Source of the DNA: a gamma proteobacterium symbiont of Stewartia floridana
Lineage (GTDB): Bacteria > Pseudomonadota > Gammaproteobacteria > Chromatiales > Chromatiaceae
Assembly: GCA_003676145.1 (NCBI GenBank)
Contig: NAUB01000017.1
Span: 1-64,000, forward strand
Length of the DNA: 64,000 nt
Reading direction: 5' to 3'
This document shows, one piece after another, positions 1-8,809 of this stretch (its first letter is position 1; every line of letters starts with the position of its first letter). The position numbers and the translations under genes were made by a program. Under the pieces are notes generated by a model. That model was given only the letters and a program-made list of their open reading frames with translations. It was not told where the DNA came from and searched no databases.

Positions 1-399
1 GACATACTCCGCGGGAACGGCTATGTCCCGATGCCAAATGCTTTGTACAAAAAGTACCCATCCGCCTCAAAATCACTGGGCTGGCAGTATGTCTTCCCAT
101 CAACACTGGTTCGCCCCTGGCTTGATACGGGTCATATGGCACGTTGGCATGCGTCTCCGAGTACGCTGAGGAGGGCCTTCAAACGTGCCGTCAAGCAAGC
201 AAAGATCTATAAACACGTAGGACCGCATACGCTCAGACACAGTTTTGCCAGCCACTTGTTGGCAGCAGGAACGGATATCAGAACCATTCAGACGCTGCTC
301 GGGCACAAAAACGTTGAAACCACGATGATTTATACGCACATCACACCTGATCATAATAATGTGTGCAGTCCACTTGATCAGATAAAGGGTCTACGCTAA
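1..399 (+). CDS. intI: Integron-type tyrosine recombinase, C-terminal part (5' end outside window)
   Basis: Catalytic C-terminal part of a site-specific tyrosine recombinase; the frame is open from base 1, so the N-terminal core-binding domain and the first catalytic arginine lie to the left. The visible part holds the box II motif [12 protein letters not shown] (His-x-x-Arg) and LLGHKN followed by the nucleophile region TTMIYTH (catalytic Tyr). The stretch [18 protein letters not shown] resembles the extra helix region that separates integron integrases (IntI) from XerC/D and phage integrases. IntI recombines attC sites of gene cassettes with attI. In known integrons the cassettes start beyond the 5' end of intI, so any array would lie left of this window. 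Family assignment is good; whether an array exists cannot be seen here. Confidence 0.8.
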   Translation, partial: DILRGNGYVPMPNALYKKYPSASKSLGWQYVFPSTLVRPWLDTGHMARWHASPSTLRRAFKRAVKQAKIYKHVGPHTLRHSFASHLLAAGTDIRTIQTLLGHKNVETTMIYTHITPDHNNVCSPLDQIKGLR

Positions 400-411
400 T
401 TAGTCACCGAC

Positions 412-442
412 TCGATCGGCCCATCTTAGATGGACCGATCGA
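412..442 (+). terminator. Hairpin directly after the integrase
   Basis: Arms at 412-425 and 429-442 pair over 14 bp with one mismatch around a 3-base loop, starting 12 bases after the integrase stop codon. There is no long T-run (only CCTCTTT follows), so this is a likely but not textbook intrinsic terminator. Confidence 0.55.
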
Positions 443-883
443 TCCTCTTTAAAACCCATCACGATGTCTGCTATCAATTGATTTCGGTATACGATTTCTT
501 CCGAAGTAAACTTCTGCTCTTGGCCGATAGCTGCCTTTAGGAACACAACAATCAATGGTCGTTTTATTCTATTACACTGCTGCATAACTACTTATCAGTA
601 TTTATTAAATCCAGAGATAGCCACTAATCACCAGCAAAAATGGGCACCCTACGAACCCACATCAGGTCTTTGCCATGTCCAGACAGGACAGCGACAGATA
701 TTTATTAGCTCCTAATCCGACGAAAAAGACAATCCAGATATCAATGAGCCGCTACGCTATTTTCTTAACGGTATAACAGTGACAGGCTATACCACTGCAT
801 GGGTTCAATCCAACCCAAACACCAATACAATTCGCGACTCTTATTTGCGTTCATTAGCGTTCATTTGCGGACTAATAAAAACT
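443..883. other. Intergenic, no supported gene
   Basis: AT-rich spacer between the integrase and the convergent kinase gene. Near 840-868 it holds a partial copy of a dispersed short repeat (TTTGCGTTCAT...TTCATTTGCGG) also seen near 3355, 22120, 49075 and 49200. No ORF here resembles a known protein. Confidence 0.5.
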
Positions 884-3256
884 TCAAGACTTAACCGCCA
901 ACACAATCTGATTCCGCAAAGACTTCAGCAGATTCAATCGCTTTTTATCAATCGCCAGCCCATGCGGCTTGGCATGATCCGCATAGATCAAACCAACAGC
1001 GCGTTTATTCACCACAATGGGAAAGATCAAAAAGGAGCCCGCCTTTGAGATTTTTTTATACCAGTCCGGGATGTCGCCCTGTATTTTCTTATCCGTGGCA
1101 TCTGCAATATAGACATCAACCGCGTTTTTCATGGCGCCATGAAAGACATCGACCCGGTACTTGGTGGAGAAATGAAACGCCTTGGTAAAAGCATCGGCCG
1201 AGTCGCCGAATCCGAGCCGCCCCACCATCTCGCCCTGCTTGGGATTCAGCAACGCCAGGATCACCCGTTTGAAACCGACCGCCCGATACATGGTCTCCAA
1301 TACAACATTGAAGATTTCCGAGACGCTATGGTCTCCCACCAGCATACCGGTAACCTCCTGCAGACCATCCATCAGCAGTGCTTCCGTATCCTCTACACTA
1401 GGCACGGCTTGCTCGACACTCTTTTCATCAAGTGTCTGGGTAGACTCATCGAGTATCTGTGTATTATCCAAACCATCCTGAGTGATCGCGCCGGTTTTTT
1501 CCCGCTTTTTTGCACTACCCTTGGCTGGTGTTTCCTGACCGTCCTTGAGTTTTTTGACAAAACTGCTCGACACATCGGTGGCAATGGCCTCGGCCAACTC
1601 CTGAAAATCCTCAACCGACTGCTTTGTCAGCTTTGCCACTTTCTTACTGCCGAGCTTCAGGCTCTTGGAATACTTTTTTGTCAAATCATCCAAAGCGGCC
1701 TTATCGTCAGAGCCGTTCTCGACAATCACCTTCATCGCCTCATCGGCAAACAGGGAAACCAATCGACGCTTCTCAGTCCGGTTGACCGGCGAGTGATCCC
1801 CCTGCCAGGACTTCAGACTGTCGGTTAGCGGTTTGGGAAAATTCCACTGCTTGGCAATTTCAATACCGATGGTTTCAAAACTGACGCCAAGCACGGTGTG
1901 CTGTACCGATACCGGTTCCTTCTTCTCAACTTCGATCAGCCGTTCAATCTCTTTCGACTCTTCCGGCAGATAGAAGGCAACCAGCACTTTGCCGAGATCA
2001 CTGAGCAAGCCGGTGAGAAAGTACTCCTCAGCCTCCTGCTGATCGATCTCATCCGCCACATTCTGCGCCAGGGTGGCGCGAAACAGTGCCGATGAGACCA
2101 ACTCCCGCAGATAGTCGGCCTGCTGTTTATTCTCAATATGCTCAAAAAATATCAATGAAGCCGCCAAAGAGCGGATCGCCTGGGTACCAAGTACCACAAC
2201 CGCTCTGGAGACGGTTCCAATATGGCCGGAGAAGCGGCCATAGTAGGCGGAGTTGACCACCTTGAGTATCTTGTTGGTTAATGCGAAATCCTTGACGATC
2301 ACACCGGCCATCTGATTGACACTGCGATCGCTCACATCCGACATGGCATTGATGCTGCGAACCGACTGGGACAAAGCGGGAAAGTCACTCTTGCGCTTCA
2401 TCCGTCGCAGTAGAAAATCGACGGTACCGCTCGCCTCCACATCGGATGCCGGCTCCGCTTCAGGCGACTTGAAGATCTGTTTGAAGGCATCCCGCATCTC
2501 CTGGGCATCGCTGTAGCGCAGCGCCGGATCCTTCTCCAGGGATTTGAGGATGAAACGGTCGAGCTTTTCATCCACGGCGGAGTTGAACTGGGACGGCGGC
2601 TTGGGCTCCAGTTTGAGAATCGCATCGATGACGATCTGTTGATTCTGGCCGCTGAATACCGGCATGCCGGTCAACATCTCGTCCAGAATCAATCCCAAGG
2701 CAAAGACATCCGCCTGTGGGCCCACTTCTCCCGCCTGGATATACTCGGGAGCCAGATACCTGGGTGTGCCAATCAGCTGTTTGTCGGGGCCTTTCGCCTC
2801 AGAGAGCAGTCTGGCGATACCGAAGTCCATGATCTTCGGCTGCTTATCCTCTCCAATGATGATGTTCGACGGTTTCAGGTCCCGATGGACGATGCCTGCC
2901 CGGTGAGCCTGGCTCATGCCATCCAGCAGACCTTCGAAGATCTTCAACGCCAAAGGGAGCTCCAGCGGTTCACCCTGAATATGGTCCGAAAGCAGTTTAC
3001 CCTGAGCGTATTCGAAGACCAGAAATGGCGTACCCTGATGCTCACCCGCTTCGTAGATCGAAACGATATTGGGATGCTGCAGCTTACTCATGGTACGCGC
3101 TTCATCACGGAACGAAGCGTCCTGCAATACCTTATCGAGCAGTTTTATCGCTACCTGGCGTTCCAGCTGACTGTCGTGACAGAGATAGACGGTACCCTGA
3201 TTACCCGAGCCCAGCTCTTTGCCCACCTGAAAACGCCCGATCTGTTTCAGCCTCAT
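884..3256 (-). CDS. Ser/Thr protein kinase - HDOD - GAF signalling protein
   Basis: 790-residue cytoplasmic signalling protein with three modules. Residues ~8-265 form a Hanks-type Ser/Thr kinase with a GSGNQG glycine loop, lysine K38, an HRDLKPSN catalytic loop (D126, N131) and DFG (D144), so it should be active. Residues ~285-490 match an HDOD domain (VIVKDFALTNKILKVVNSAYY...), a degenerate HD-like domain that generally lacks phosphohydrolase residues and acts in signalling. Residues ~625-790 resemble a GAF sensor. A charged, low-complexity linker rich in T, E and K (~555-620) joins HDOD and GAF and could be phosphorylated. It stands alone, convergent to the integrase. The ligand and target are unknown. 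The start follows from the kinase domain beginning at residue 8. Confidence 0.88.
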   Translation of the reverse strand: MRLKQIGRFQVGKELGSGNQGTVYLCHDSQLERQVAIKLLDKVLQDASFRDEARTMSKLQHPNIVSIYEAGEHQGTPFLVFEYAQGKLLSDHIQGEPLELPLALKIFEGLLDGMSQAHRAGIVHRDLKPSNIIIGEDKQPKIMDFGIARLLSEAKGPDKQLIGTPRYLAPEYIQAGEVGPQADVFALGLILDEMLTGMPVFSGQNQQIVIDAILKLEPKPPSQFNSAVDEKLDRFILKSLEKDPALRYSDAQEMRDAFKQIFKSPEAEPASDVEASGTVDFLLRRMKRKSDFPALSQSVRSINAMSDVSDRSVNQMAGVIVKDFALTNKILKVVNSAYYGRFSGHIGTVSRAVVVLGTQAIRSLAASLIFFEHIENKQQADYLRELVSSALFRATLAQNVADEIDQQEAEEYFLTGLLSDLGKVLVAFYLPEESKEIERLIEVEKKEPVSVQHTVLGVSFETIGIEIAKQWNFPKPLTDSLKSWQGDHSPVNRTEKRRLVSLFADEAMKVIVENGSDDKAALDDLTKKYSKSLKLGSKKVAKLTKQSVEDFQELAEAIATDVSSSFVKKLKDGQETPAKGSAKKREKTGAITQDGLDNTQILDESTQTLDEKSVEQAVPSVEDTEALLMDGLQEVTGMLVGDHSVSEIFNVVLETMYRAVGFKRVILALLNPKQGEMVGRLGFGDSADAFTKAFHFSTKYRVDVFHGAMKNAVDVYIADATDKKIQGDIPDWYKKISKAGSFLIFPIVVNKRAVGLIYADHAKPHGLAIDKKRLNLLKSLRNQIVLAVKS

Positions 3257-3354
3257 GCACCAATCCCGGAATCAAATGATCCAACCAAACTCTTCAACCT
3301 CTGGAAATCATAGCGGCACTCGCCGGAATTTCTTATGGGCCACTTACAGGTCTT

Positions 3355-3394
3355 AGCCGCAAATGACACGAATCACCGCAAATTACCGCGAATC
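3355..3394. repeat. Dispersed GCCGCAAAT...CACCGCAAAT...CGCGAAT repeat
   Basis: Short intergenic repeat GCCGCAAATGACACGAATCA followed by CCGCAAATTACCGCGAAT. Related copies lie at ~840, 22120-22197, 49075-49110 and 49200-49240. It fills most of the gap between the kinase and hydrogenase operons. Confidence 0.6.
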
Positions 3395-3502
3395 GGTAAG
3401 CATCTGCATCGACCACTCTCTATCCGACAGTAAGGGCGTTATGCCACGGCATTCTAAGCCAGCAATCTCTATGATGGTGCTTAAAAACCGTTAGCCTTGA
3501 GC

Positions 3503-3928
3503 TCAGCCATCCGCCAGCAGGGTTTGCAGTTGCTGTTCGAGAGAGACCACATCCAGTGAAGGCGGTCCATTCAGATCACCACCGACATGAATACCGAGCA
3601 ACGAGACCTGTTGCGGCAACTCCCCTAACTGTTCGGCCAGCGCCAGGGCTTCCGATACGCCGAAGCCATGGGAGGATGTGAGTTCCTGACACTGGGCCAA
3701 CGCCTGCCGACTGATCAGTGACACCTCACCGGCCCTGCCGGTCGATTTCAAGGCATCGATGAGCACCACCTGATCCGCATCCCGCAGGTAGCTCAACAAT
3801 CCACTGCCTGGACGATCCAGCTTGATCAGTTCCCAATCTGCCAGCTGACAGCGCTGCAGGTGATCGATCGCCAGCCAGCCAGCCTGATCCGCACCAAAAG
3901 GGGAACCCACGCCAATGATTCTGTTCAT
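3503..3928 (-). CDS. [NiFe] hydrogenase maturation protease
   Basis: About 141 residues, HyaD/HycI family endopeptidase that removes the C-terminal peptide of the hydrogenase large subunit after Ni insertion. It opens with the family signature MNRIIGVGSPFGADQAG (G-x-G-N/S-x-x-x-x-D type) and has the inner acidic region VVLIDALKS and the GIHVGGD segment. The start at 3928 is chosen because its ATG overlaps the stop of the large subunit as ATGA (3925-3928), the usual sign of translational coupling; a longer frame would begin inside the large-subunit gene. It is the last gene of the hydrogenase operon and so should process that enzyme. No hyp assembly genes are in the window. Confidence 0.85.
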   Translation of the reverse strand: MNRIIGVGSPFGADQAGWLAIDHLQRCQLADWELIKLDRPGSGLLSYLRDADQVVLIDALKSTGRAGEVSLISRQALAQCQELTSSHGFGVSEALALAEQLGELPQQVSLLGIHVGGDLNGPPSLDVVSLEQQLQTLLADG

Positions 3929-5223
3929 CCGCGATTGACGTTCAGCTTGAGGAAATGGGTCGCACAGGAGATGCACGGGTCGTAGTTGCGTATCACCTGC
4001 TCGGCTCGCAGCCGCAGCTTTTCATCGGTTTGATCCAGGCCGAATTTCTGTAGCGACAGGGCAATATCCTCTTCTATGCGGCCCTGATTCTGACTGGTTG
4101 GCGGTACGATTCGCGCGTAACGCACAATACCCGCATCATCCACGTCATACCGGTGCCAGAGGATCCCTCTCGGCGCCTCGGTACAGCCAAAGGCATTCCC
4201 CTCCACCGCTTCCACTTCCCGGTAAGGCTGTGCCGGAGTCTGATAATCCTGCAACAAACGAATCGCCTCGAAGATGGCAAAGTAGAGTTCGATTGCACGG
4301 GCCACGATACTATGGAACATATTGTGACTCGGGAAACTGATACCGCAGCCTTCCATCAACCGGCGCACCTCTGGCGGCAGCTGATGGAAATTCAGATTCA
4401 ACCTCGCCAGTGGGCCTGTCAGATAGGCTCGCTCTTCCAGTTCGCAATGCAGGGCGGTCGAATGGGGCGACTGAATCTCCTTGAAGTGGCTGTCGAAATA
4501 GCAGATATCGATATCCAGCCCCTGCCCGGAAATCAGCCTTCCCTGACCAATCGCATACTCATCCGGGTCACTCAGCGCCACGCTGATGAAGGATTGATCG
4601 TCATCGGGAAAACTCAACCCGGCAGTCCAGCCGATCAGCGCCTCGGCTTCCGGCAGAGCCGCCTGCAGCCGCTGCAGCATCATCTCCACCGCAGAGCCAT
4701 CGGGCGCCCGATAGAAGCCACCCAGCCTGATCCCAACCGGATGTACCGAGCGGCCGCCAAACATGGCGATCAGATCATTGCCCAGGGTTTGCAGTTGCAG
4801 ACCGCGGCGCACCGCATCCGGATAGTCTGCCGCCATGGCGATAGCGGATTCGAAACCGAGAAAATCCGGTGCCGCCAGCAGATGCACATGCAGGGCATGA
4901 CTCTGCAGCCATTCACCGCAATACATCACCCTGCGCATCCTCTGAACCCAGGGGTCCGGGGTAAAGCCCGAGAGACGCTCGAATGCCTGCACGGCACTCA
5001 TCTGGTAGGCAACCGGGCAGATCCCGCAGATCCTCGCCACCATGTCGATGACCTGGTTGCGTTCATAGCCTTCGACAAATTTCTCAAACAGTCTGGGGGG
5101 CTCGAAGATACGCAGATTGAGCCGCTCGATCTCACCACCGACAATGTCCAGCTCCAGGGCGCCTTCACCCTCGACACGGGTCAATACCGGTACATTGATA
5201 TGGATATCGCGATGCTCAGCCAT
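3925..5223 (-). CDS. hydA: Group 3b [NiFe] hydrogenase, large (alpha) subunit
   Basis: About 432 residues; carries the NiFe active site. Both cysteine pairs are present: RICGIC near residue 65 and DPCISCATH at the C-terminus, followed by a short tail ending NVNRG that the protease is expected to trim after the conserved His. The four-subunit context (Fe-S beta, FAD/NAD(P) gamma, small delta, large alpha) matches the soluble bidirectional NAD(P)-linked group 3b enzymes (Pyrococcus hydBGDA type, also called sulfhydrogenase). The start at 5223 overlaps the small-subunit stop by 8 nt (ATGGCTGA); an upstream start would lie well inside the small-subunit gene. Cytoplasmic. Sulfur-reducing activity known for some family members cannot be inferred here. 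Confidence 0.9.
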   Translation of the reverse strand: MAEHRDIHINVPVLTRVEGEGALELDIVGGEIERLNLRIFEPPRLFEKFVEGYERNQVIDMVARICGICPVAYQMSAVQAFERLSGFTPDPWVQRMRRVMYCGEWLQSHALHVHLLAAPDFLGFESAIAMAADYPDAVRRGLQLQTLGNDLIAMFGGRSVHPVGIRLGGFYRAPDGSAVEMMLQRLQAALPEAEALIGWTAGLSFPDDDQSFISVALSDPDEYAIGQGRLISGQGLDIDICYFDSHFKEIQSPHSTALHCELEERAYLTGPLARLNLNFHQLPPEVRRLMEGCGISFPSHNMFHSIVARAIELYFAIFEAIRLLQDYQTPAQPYREVEAVEGNAFGCTEAPRGILWHRYDVDDAGIVRYARIVPPTSQNQGRIEEDIALSLQKFGLDQTDEKLRLRAEQVIRNYDPCISCATHFLKLNVNRG

Positions 5224-6004
5224 CGGTATCACCTCGCAGCCCTTCACTGGCTGCTTTGAAGCCGGCTGCACTGTTGGCAATAAAGCGGAAACGTCTCAGT
5301 ACCGCTTGTGCATCCAGGCCAAGTTGTTCAAACCGATCGGAGATGGAACGATCATTGAGCTGCTCTGCCGGCCCGTAGCAGCCGTAGCAACCCCGACCGG
5401 CAGCGGGACACAGGGCGCCACAACCGGCCAATGTGACCGGCCCCATACAGGGCTCCCCTTGCGTCACCATCGTGCAGATCAGACCTTTACGCTTACACTC
5501 CATGCAGACCGAGTGAACTTCGGGTCTTGGGGCAACCCCTGAGAGCAGATCCCTCAATGCGCCGATCACCTGCGTGGAGTTGACCGGACACCCCTGAATC
5601 TGCAGATCGACTTTGACATGTTTCGAGATGGGATCGGAACTGTTCAGAACTTCGATCTTTTCAGGATCGCTATAGACCGATGTCATCCACTCATGACGGT
5701 TGGCAAAGTTGCCCAGCGCCTGCAAACCGCCACTGGTGGCGCAGGCCCCGATACTCACCAGCAGCTTGCTGTTTTGTCTGACCTGCTGAATCCGTTGAAT
5801 ATCCTCCGGGGTGGAGACACTTCCCTCAACCAGTGAGATATCCACCGCCTGGTTCGGCGAATTCGGGCCTGCTTCAGCAAAATGGACGATATCCACCAGC
5901 CCGGGCAGCGCCAGCAGTGGCTCCCCAAGATTCAGCAGCGCCAGTTGGCAGCCATCGCAGGAACTGAATTTGTGTACAGCGAGTTTCGGTTTATCTGTGG
6001 CCAT
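5216..6004 (-). CDS. hydD: Group 3b [NiFe] hydrogenase, small (delta) subunit
   Basis: 262-residue electron-transfer subunit binding Fe-S clusters. The proximal-cluster cysteines are visible in SSCDGCQLALL (N-terminus), GACATSGG and QGCPVN; further cysteine groups (VCMECKRKGLIC, GEPCMGP, GCGALCP, GCYGCYGP) supply the other clusters. There is no twin-arginine signal peptide, which fits a cytoplasmic group 3 enzyme rather than a membrane-bound group 1 enzyme. It lies between gamma and alpha subunit genes in a tight minus-strand operon, with 61 bases to the gamma stop and an 8-nt overlap with alpha. Confidence 0.9.
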   Translation of the reverse strand: MATDKPKLAVHKFSSCDGCQLALLNLGEPLLALPGLVDIVHFAEAGPNSPNQAVDISLVEGSVSTPEDIQRIQQVRQNSKLLVSIGACATSGGLQALGNFANRHEWMTSVYSDPEKIEVLNSSDPISKHVKVDLQIQGCPVNSTQVIGALRDLLSGVAPRPEVHSVCMECKRKGLICTMVTQGEPCMGPVTLAGCGALCPAAGRGCYGCYGPAEQLNDRSISDRFEQLGLDAQAVLRRFRFIANSAAGFKAASEGLRGDTDG

Positions 6005-6065
6005 AATCGTTGCCCAGCTCTATGGGTTGCTCAATACAGCGGATAGGGTTTAAGCCATGGAGCGA

Positions 6066-6899
6066 TCAAAAGCCTTTCGCTCCCATTAAATCAGCCAGTT
6101 CGGAGTAACAGAACACAGGCCCATCCCGACAGACGTATTTGGGCCCGATCTGGCAGTGACCACACTGTCCGATACCACACTGCATATTGCGCTCCATACT
6201 GAACCAGATCTGGTGATCGGCAATCCCTAGATCCCGCAGATTGGCGATCGCCGCCAACATCATCATCTCCGGTCCGCACAACATCGCGATGGTGCGACCA
6301 TGACGCAGATTGAGCTGTCCGATCAGTTCGGTAACCATCCCCTGCTGACCATGCCACTCACGGGTTACCACATCGGCGGCCAGCAGCACATTGACATCCG
6401 GTTCCCTGGCCCAGGTGTCGTATTGTTCACGCCAAATCAGATCATTCGAATGTTTGACCCCTTGCAGGATATGCAGATGACCGAACTGATTGCGTCGCTT
6501 CATCAGATAGCGGATCACCGAAACCAATGGCGCACAACCCAGACCGCCGGTAACCAGCAACACATCGCGTCCCGCCGCATCCGCTACCGGCCAGCCTCTG
6601 CCGAACGGCCCGCGTATCCCCACCCGATCACCCGGCTGCAGGTTCGACATCGCTTCTGAGACCCGGCCAACCACCCGTATCGTATGGTCGAAATAGTGGC
6701 TGTCCTTGGGATCATTGACGATCGAGATCGGGATCTCTCCGGCGGCGAAATGGGTCACCATGTTGAACTGCCCGGGCGCGAACTCAAACACCTCCTGGGC
6801 GGCCGCATCCTCGAATCTCAACCTGAGGGTAAAGATGGTCGGCGACTCCTGAATACGCTCATCGATGATTGCTGTACGGGGCAGATGCAGATCACTCAT
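6066..6899 (-). CDS. hydG: Group 3b hydrogenase, FAD/NAD(P)-binding (gamma) subunit
   Basis: About 277 residues from the chosen start MSDLHLPRTAII. Ferredoxin-reductase fold: FAD-binding barrel (APGQFNMV, then the GDRVGIRGPFGRGWP segment), nucleotide-binding half (VLLVTGGLGCAPLVSVIRYL) and a C-terminal cysteine cluster NMQCGIGQCGHCQIGPKYVCRDGPVF as in dihydroorotate-dehydrogenase electron-transfer subunits, which holds a [2Fe-2S] cluster. It passes electrons between the Fe-S chain and NAD(P)H. The start at 6899 overlaps the stop of the beta subunit by 8 nt, the same arrangement as between delta and alpha, which argues against the longer 309-residue reading. Confidence 0.88.
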   Translation of the reverse strand: MSDLHLPRTAIIDERIQESPTIFTLRLRFEDAAAQEVFEFAPGQFNMVTHFAAGEIPISIVNDPKDSHYFDHTIRVVGRVSEAMSNLQPGDRVGIRGPFGRGWPVADAAGRDVLLVTGGLGCAPLVSVIRYLMKRRNQFGHLHILQGVKHSNDLIWREQYDTWAREPDVNVLLAADVVTREWHGQQGMVTELIGQLNLRHGRTIAMLCGPEMMMLAAIANLRDLGIADHQIWFSMERNMQCGIGQCGHCQIGPKYVCRDGPVFCYSELADLMGAKGF

Positions 6900-8016
6900 C
6901 GAGACTCCCCTCCCACAGAATGGCGTCGGACTCTTTGGTGAGATCGATTCCCACCGGACACCAGGTGATACATCGACCGCAACCGGTGCATCCAATCCGC
7001 CCCTGCTGCTCCTGCCACCCCGCCAGCTTATGGGTCAGCCACTGACGATACCGGCTGAGGATATTTCCACGCACCTTGAAACCGCCCATACTGCTGTGAC
7101 TGGCACTGAAGCAGGAGTCCCACTGACGAACATTCTGTGCCGACAGGCCATCCAATGAGACTTCATGCTGAGTGTCGTAACAGAAGCAGGTGGGACAGAC
7201 AGCCGTGCAGTTACCGCAACCCAGACAGCGTTCGGCAATCTGCTGCCAATGGGCATGTTCAAGCCGTTGATAGAGACGCATCAGCTCTTCAGCTGATGGC
7301 AGTTTGCGCTGCTGCTCCTGCGCCGCCTGATCCGACTGGTGCTCCATCTGCTCCAGCTGTTGCGTTTGCGCTGCGGCCAAATCGATCTGCTGCAGAACAG
7401 CCTCTCCCCGGTCACTTCCGGACCAGACCAGAAAACCGTCATCAAGTTCTGACAACCCGATATCGACGGCCTGATTGACACTCGGCCCATCACCGGTTGA
7501 GGCACAGAAGCAGCTCTCAGCAGAGTGGGCGCAATCGATGCCGATCAAGAATAACTGTTCACGCCGCTCTCGATAGTGGGGGTCGGCGCCAGCGGCATGC
7601 AGAAAGTGCCGGTCCTGGATCGCCAGTGCGGCCAGGTCACAGCTCCTCACCCCAAGCACAGCGGTCGGTTTCACATCCGGTAGACGGGTCGTAAAACTCA
7701 AAGGATCCTTCTGTTCAACCCATAACACTTCATGGGGGGCAAAACAGAGCGGCTTTAGCCCCTGCGGACCATGATTCCAGTCAAACAACCGTTCACCAGC
7801 TGTCTGTTGCAGCCGATAACGACCGGGCTGCTGTTCATTGGTCAGCCCTTTTACCAGTTGCGTGGCATCGGAGATCTCCATCAACTGGATCGCCCCATCC
7901 TTCACAACCGGTCCCAACAGCTGATAACCGGATTTCACAACCCCATCCAGCAACCGCTGAAAGTCGGCGCGGGGCAGAAAGCCCGGTTGTCGTTCAATCT
8001 TAGCGCTCTGTTGCAC
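6892..8016 (-). CDS. hydB: Group 3b hydrogenase, 4Fe-4S (beta) subunit
   Basis: 374-residue Fe-S subunit, first gene of the hydrogenase operon. Two ferredoxin-type motifs are seen: CLGCGNCTAVCPTCFC near residue 245 and CTGCGRCITWCPVGID near residue 345. It is homologous to the beta subunit of soluble group 3b hydrogenases and to anaerobic sulfite reductase subunit A, and links the FAD subunit with the catalytic dimer. The promoter must lie in the ~790-base region between this start and the exporter operon, both transcribed leftward. I saw no clear FNR-type palindrome there. Confidence 0.87.
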   Translation of the reverse strand: MQQSAKIERQPGFLPRADFQRLLDGVVKSGYQLLGPVVKDGAIQLMEISDATQLVKGLTNEQQPGRYRLQQTAGERLFDWNHGPQGLKPLCFAPHEVLWVEQKDPLSFTTRLPDVKPTAVLGVRSCDLAALAIQDRHFLHAAGADPHYRERREQLFLIGIDCAHSAESCFCASTGDGPSVNQAVDIGLSELDDGFLVWSGSDRGEAVLQQIDLAAAQTQQLEQMEHQSDQAAQEQQRKLPSAEELMRLYQRLEHAHWQQIAERCLGCGNCTAVCPTCFCYDTQHEVSLDGLSAQNVRQWDSCFSASHSSMGGFKVRGNILSRYRQWLTHKLAGWQEQQGRIGCTGCGRCITWCPVGIDLTKESDAILWEGSLDE

Positions 8017-8809
8017 TTTAACAGCCTCAGATTCGCGGTGCTGATCAGTCAGACCGCTGTTTATTGTTCGGCGCCCGGTAACCTCTGATTGACAGATTAT
8101 CTTTCAAGGCCGTTAAGAAACGCTTCCCGTGATAGAGATAGCCCCTTATGGACGACAGCGAGTGCGTCACAGGCCCTCTGACTCACTCGGGTCATCCATT
8201 CTTTCAGAGATCACCCTGTCCATACATGGCCTCAATATCTATCCAGCTGCATTAACCGCAGCGGACCAGGGTACACCCCAATACATGCAGACGATTTGTT
8301 TGAGGCGCATATGGAATCAGGTTTCGTCGTCATACCCTCAAAAGCGAATGTCGCTATATAAAAAACTAGCATAAAACCAAGCGGACAATAGGCATCGAAG
8401 AGAGTTTTTTCACACTTCCTCAAAGCCGTAAATCAATTGTGTTTTATTCCACCGTATAACCATAAATTAACTACGGCTTTTGTTGTACAAAAGCATCGTT
8501 TTTTATCAATAAACTGAAACTGAACAGCCATATAAAAAAGCTCGACGCGCCATCTCATAATGCGGTTTCTCAATCCGCACAGTTCATCTCCTGTAACTGC
8601 GATTGATCAATGCATTAATAATTGAACAGTGAGACTATTATTCGGATATGGCTGATGGGATGTTCGGCAATTTCCGCCTTAAACAGACCAACGAACGACT
8701 TGACCAGGGAAGCAAGGACAGGTGGCACTCTCTTGTTACCATCGATGGCAACAAGAGAGTGCTGCGGGGGCCATCCACGCAGCCCTGCAGACCTGCATGC
8801 AGTCACAAA
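8017..8809. other. Long intergenic region upstream of the hydrogenase operon
   Basis: About 790 bases with no convincing gene. Seen in it: a separated inverted pair AAAGCCGTA (8422-8430) and TACGGCTTT (8472-8480), which could bracket a small RNA or a degenerate mobile element, and a very strong palindrome at 8725-8762 (separate entry). The hydrogenase promoter is expected near 8020-8200. Confidence 0.45.
8725..8762 (-). terminator. 38-bp near-perfect palindrome after the exporter operon
   Basis: Arms GCACTCTCTTGTTACCATC and its complement pair over 19 bp with a single mismatch and essentially no loop. It lies about 50 bases beyond the stop of the last exporter gene (stop at 8810 on the minus strand). 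No T-run follows on the minus strand, so it may act as an RNA 3'-end stabiliser or protein-binding site rather than a classic terminator. Confidence 0.45.

Noticed and set aside
400-585. 61-residue minus-strand ORF after the integrase
   Set aside because: It overlaps the hairpin at 412-442 and has no ribosome site or recognisable similarity.
4153-5259. 368-residue plus-strand ORF
   Set aside because: Antisense shadow of the hydrogenase large subunit, which has clear NiFe ligands.
8129-8423. Small ORFs on both strands in the hydrogenase upstream region
   Set aside because: No ribosome site, signal or similarity; mutually overlapping antisense frames.
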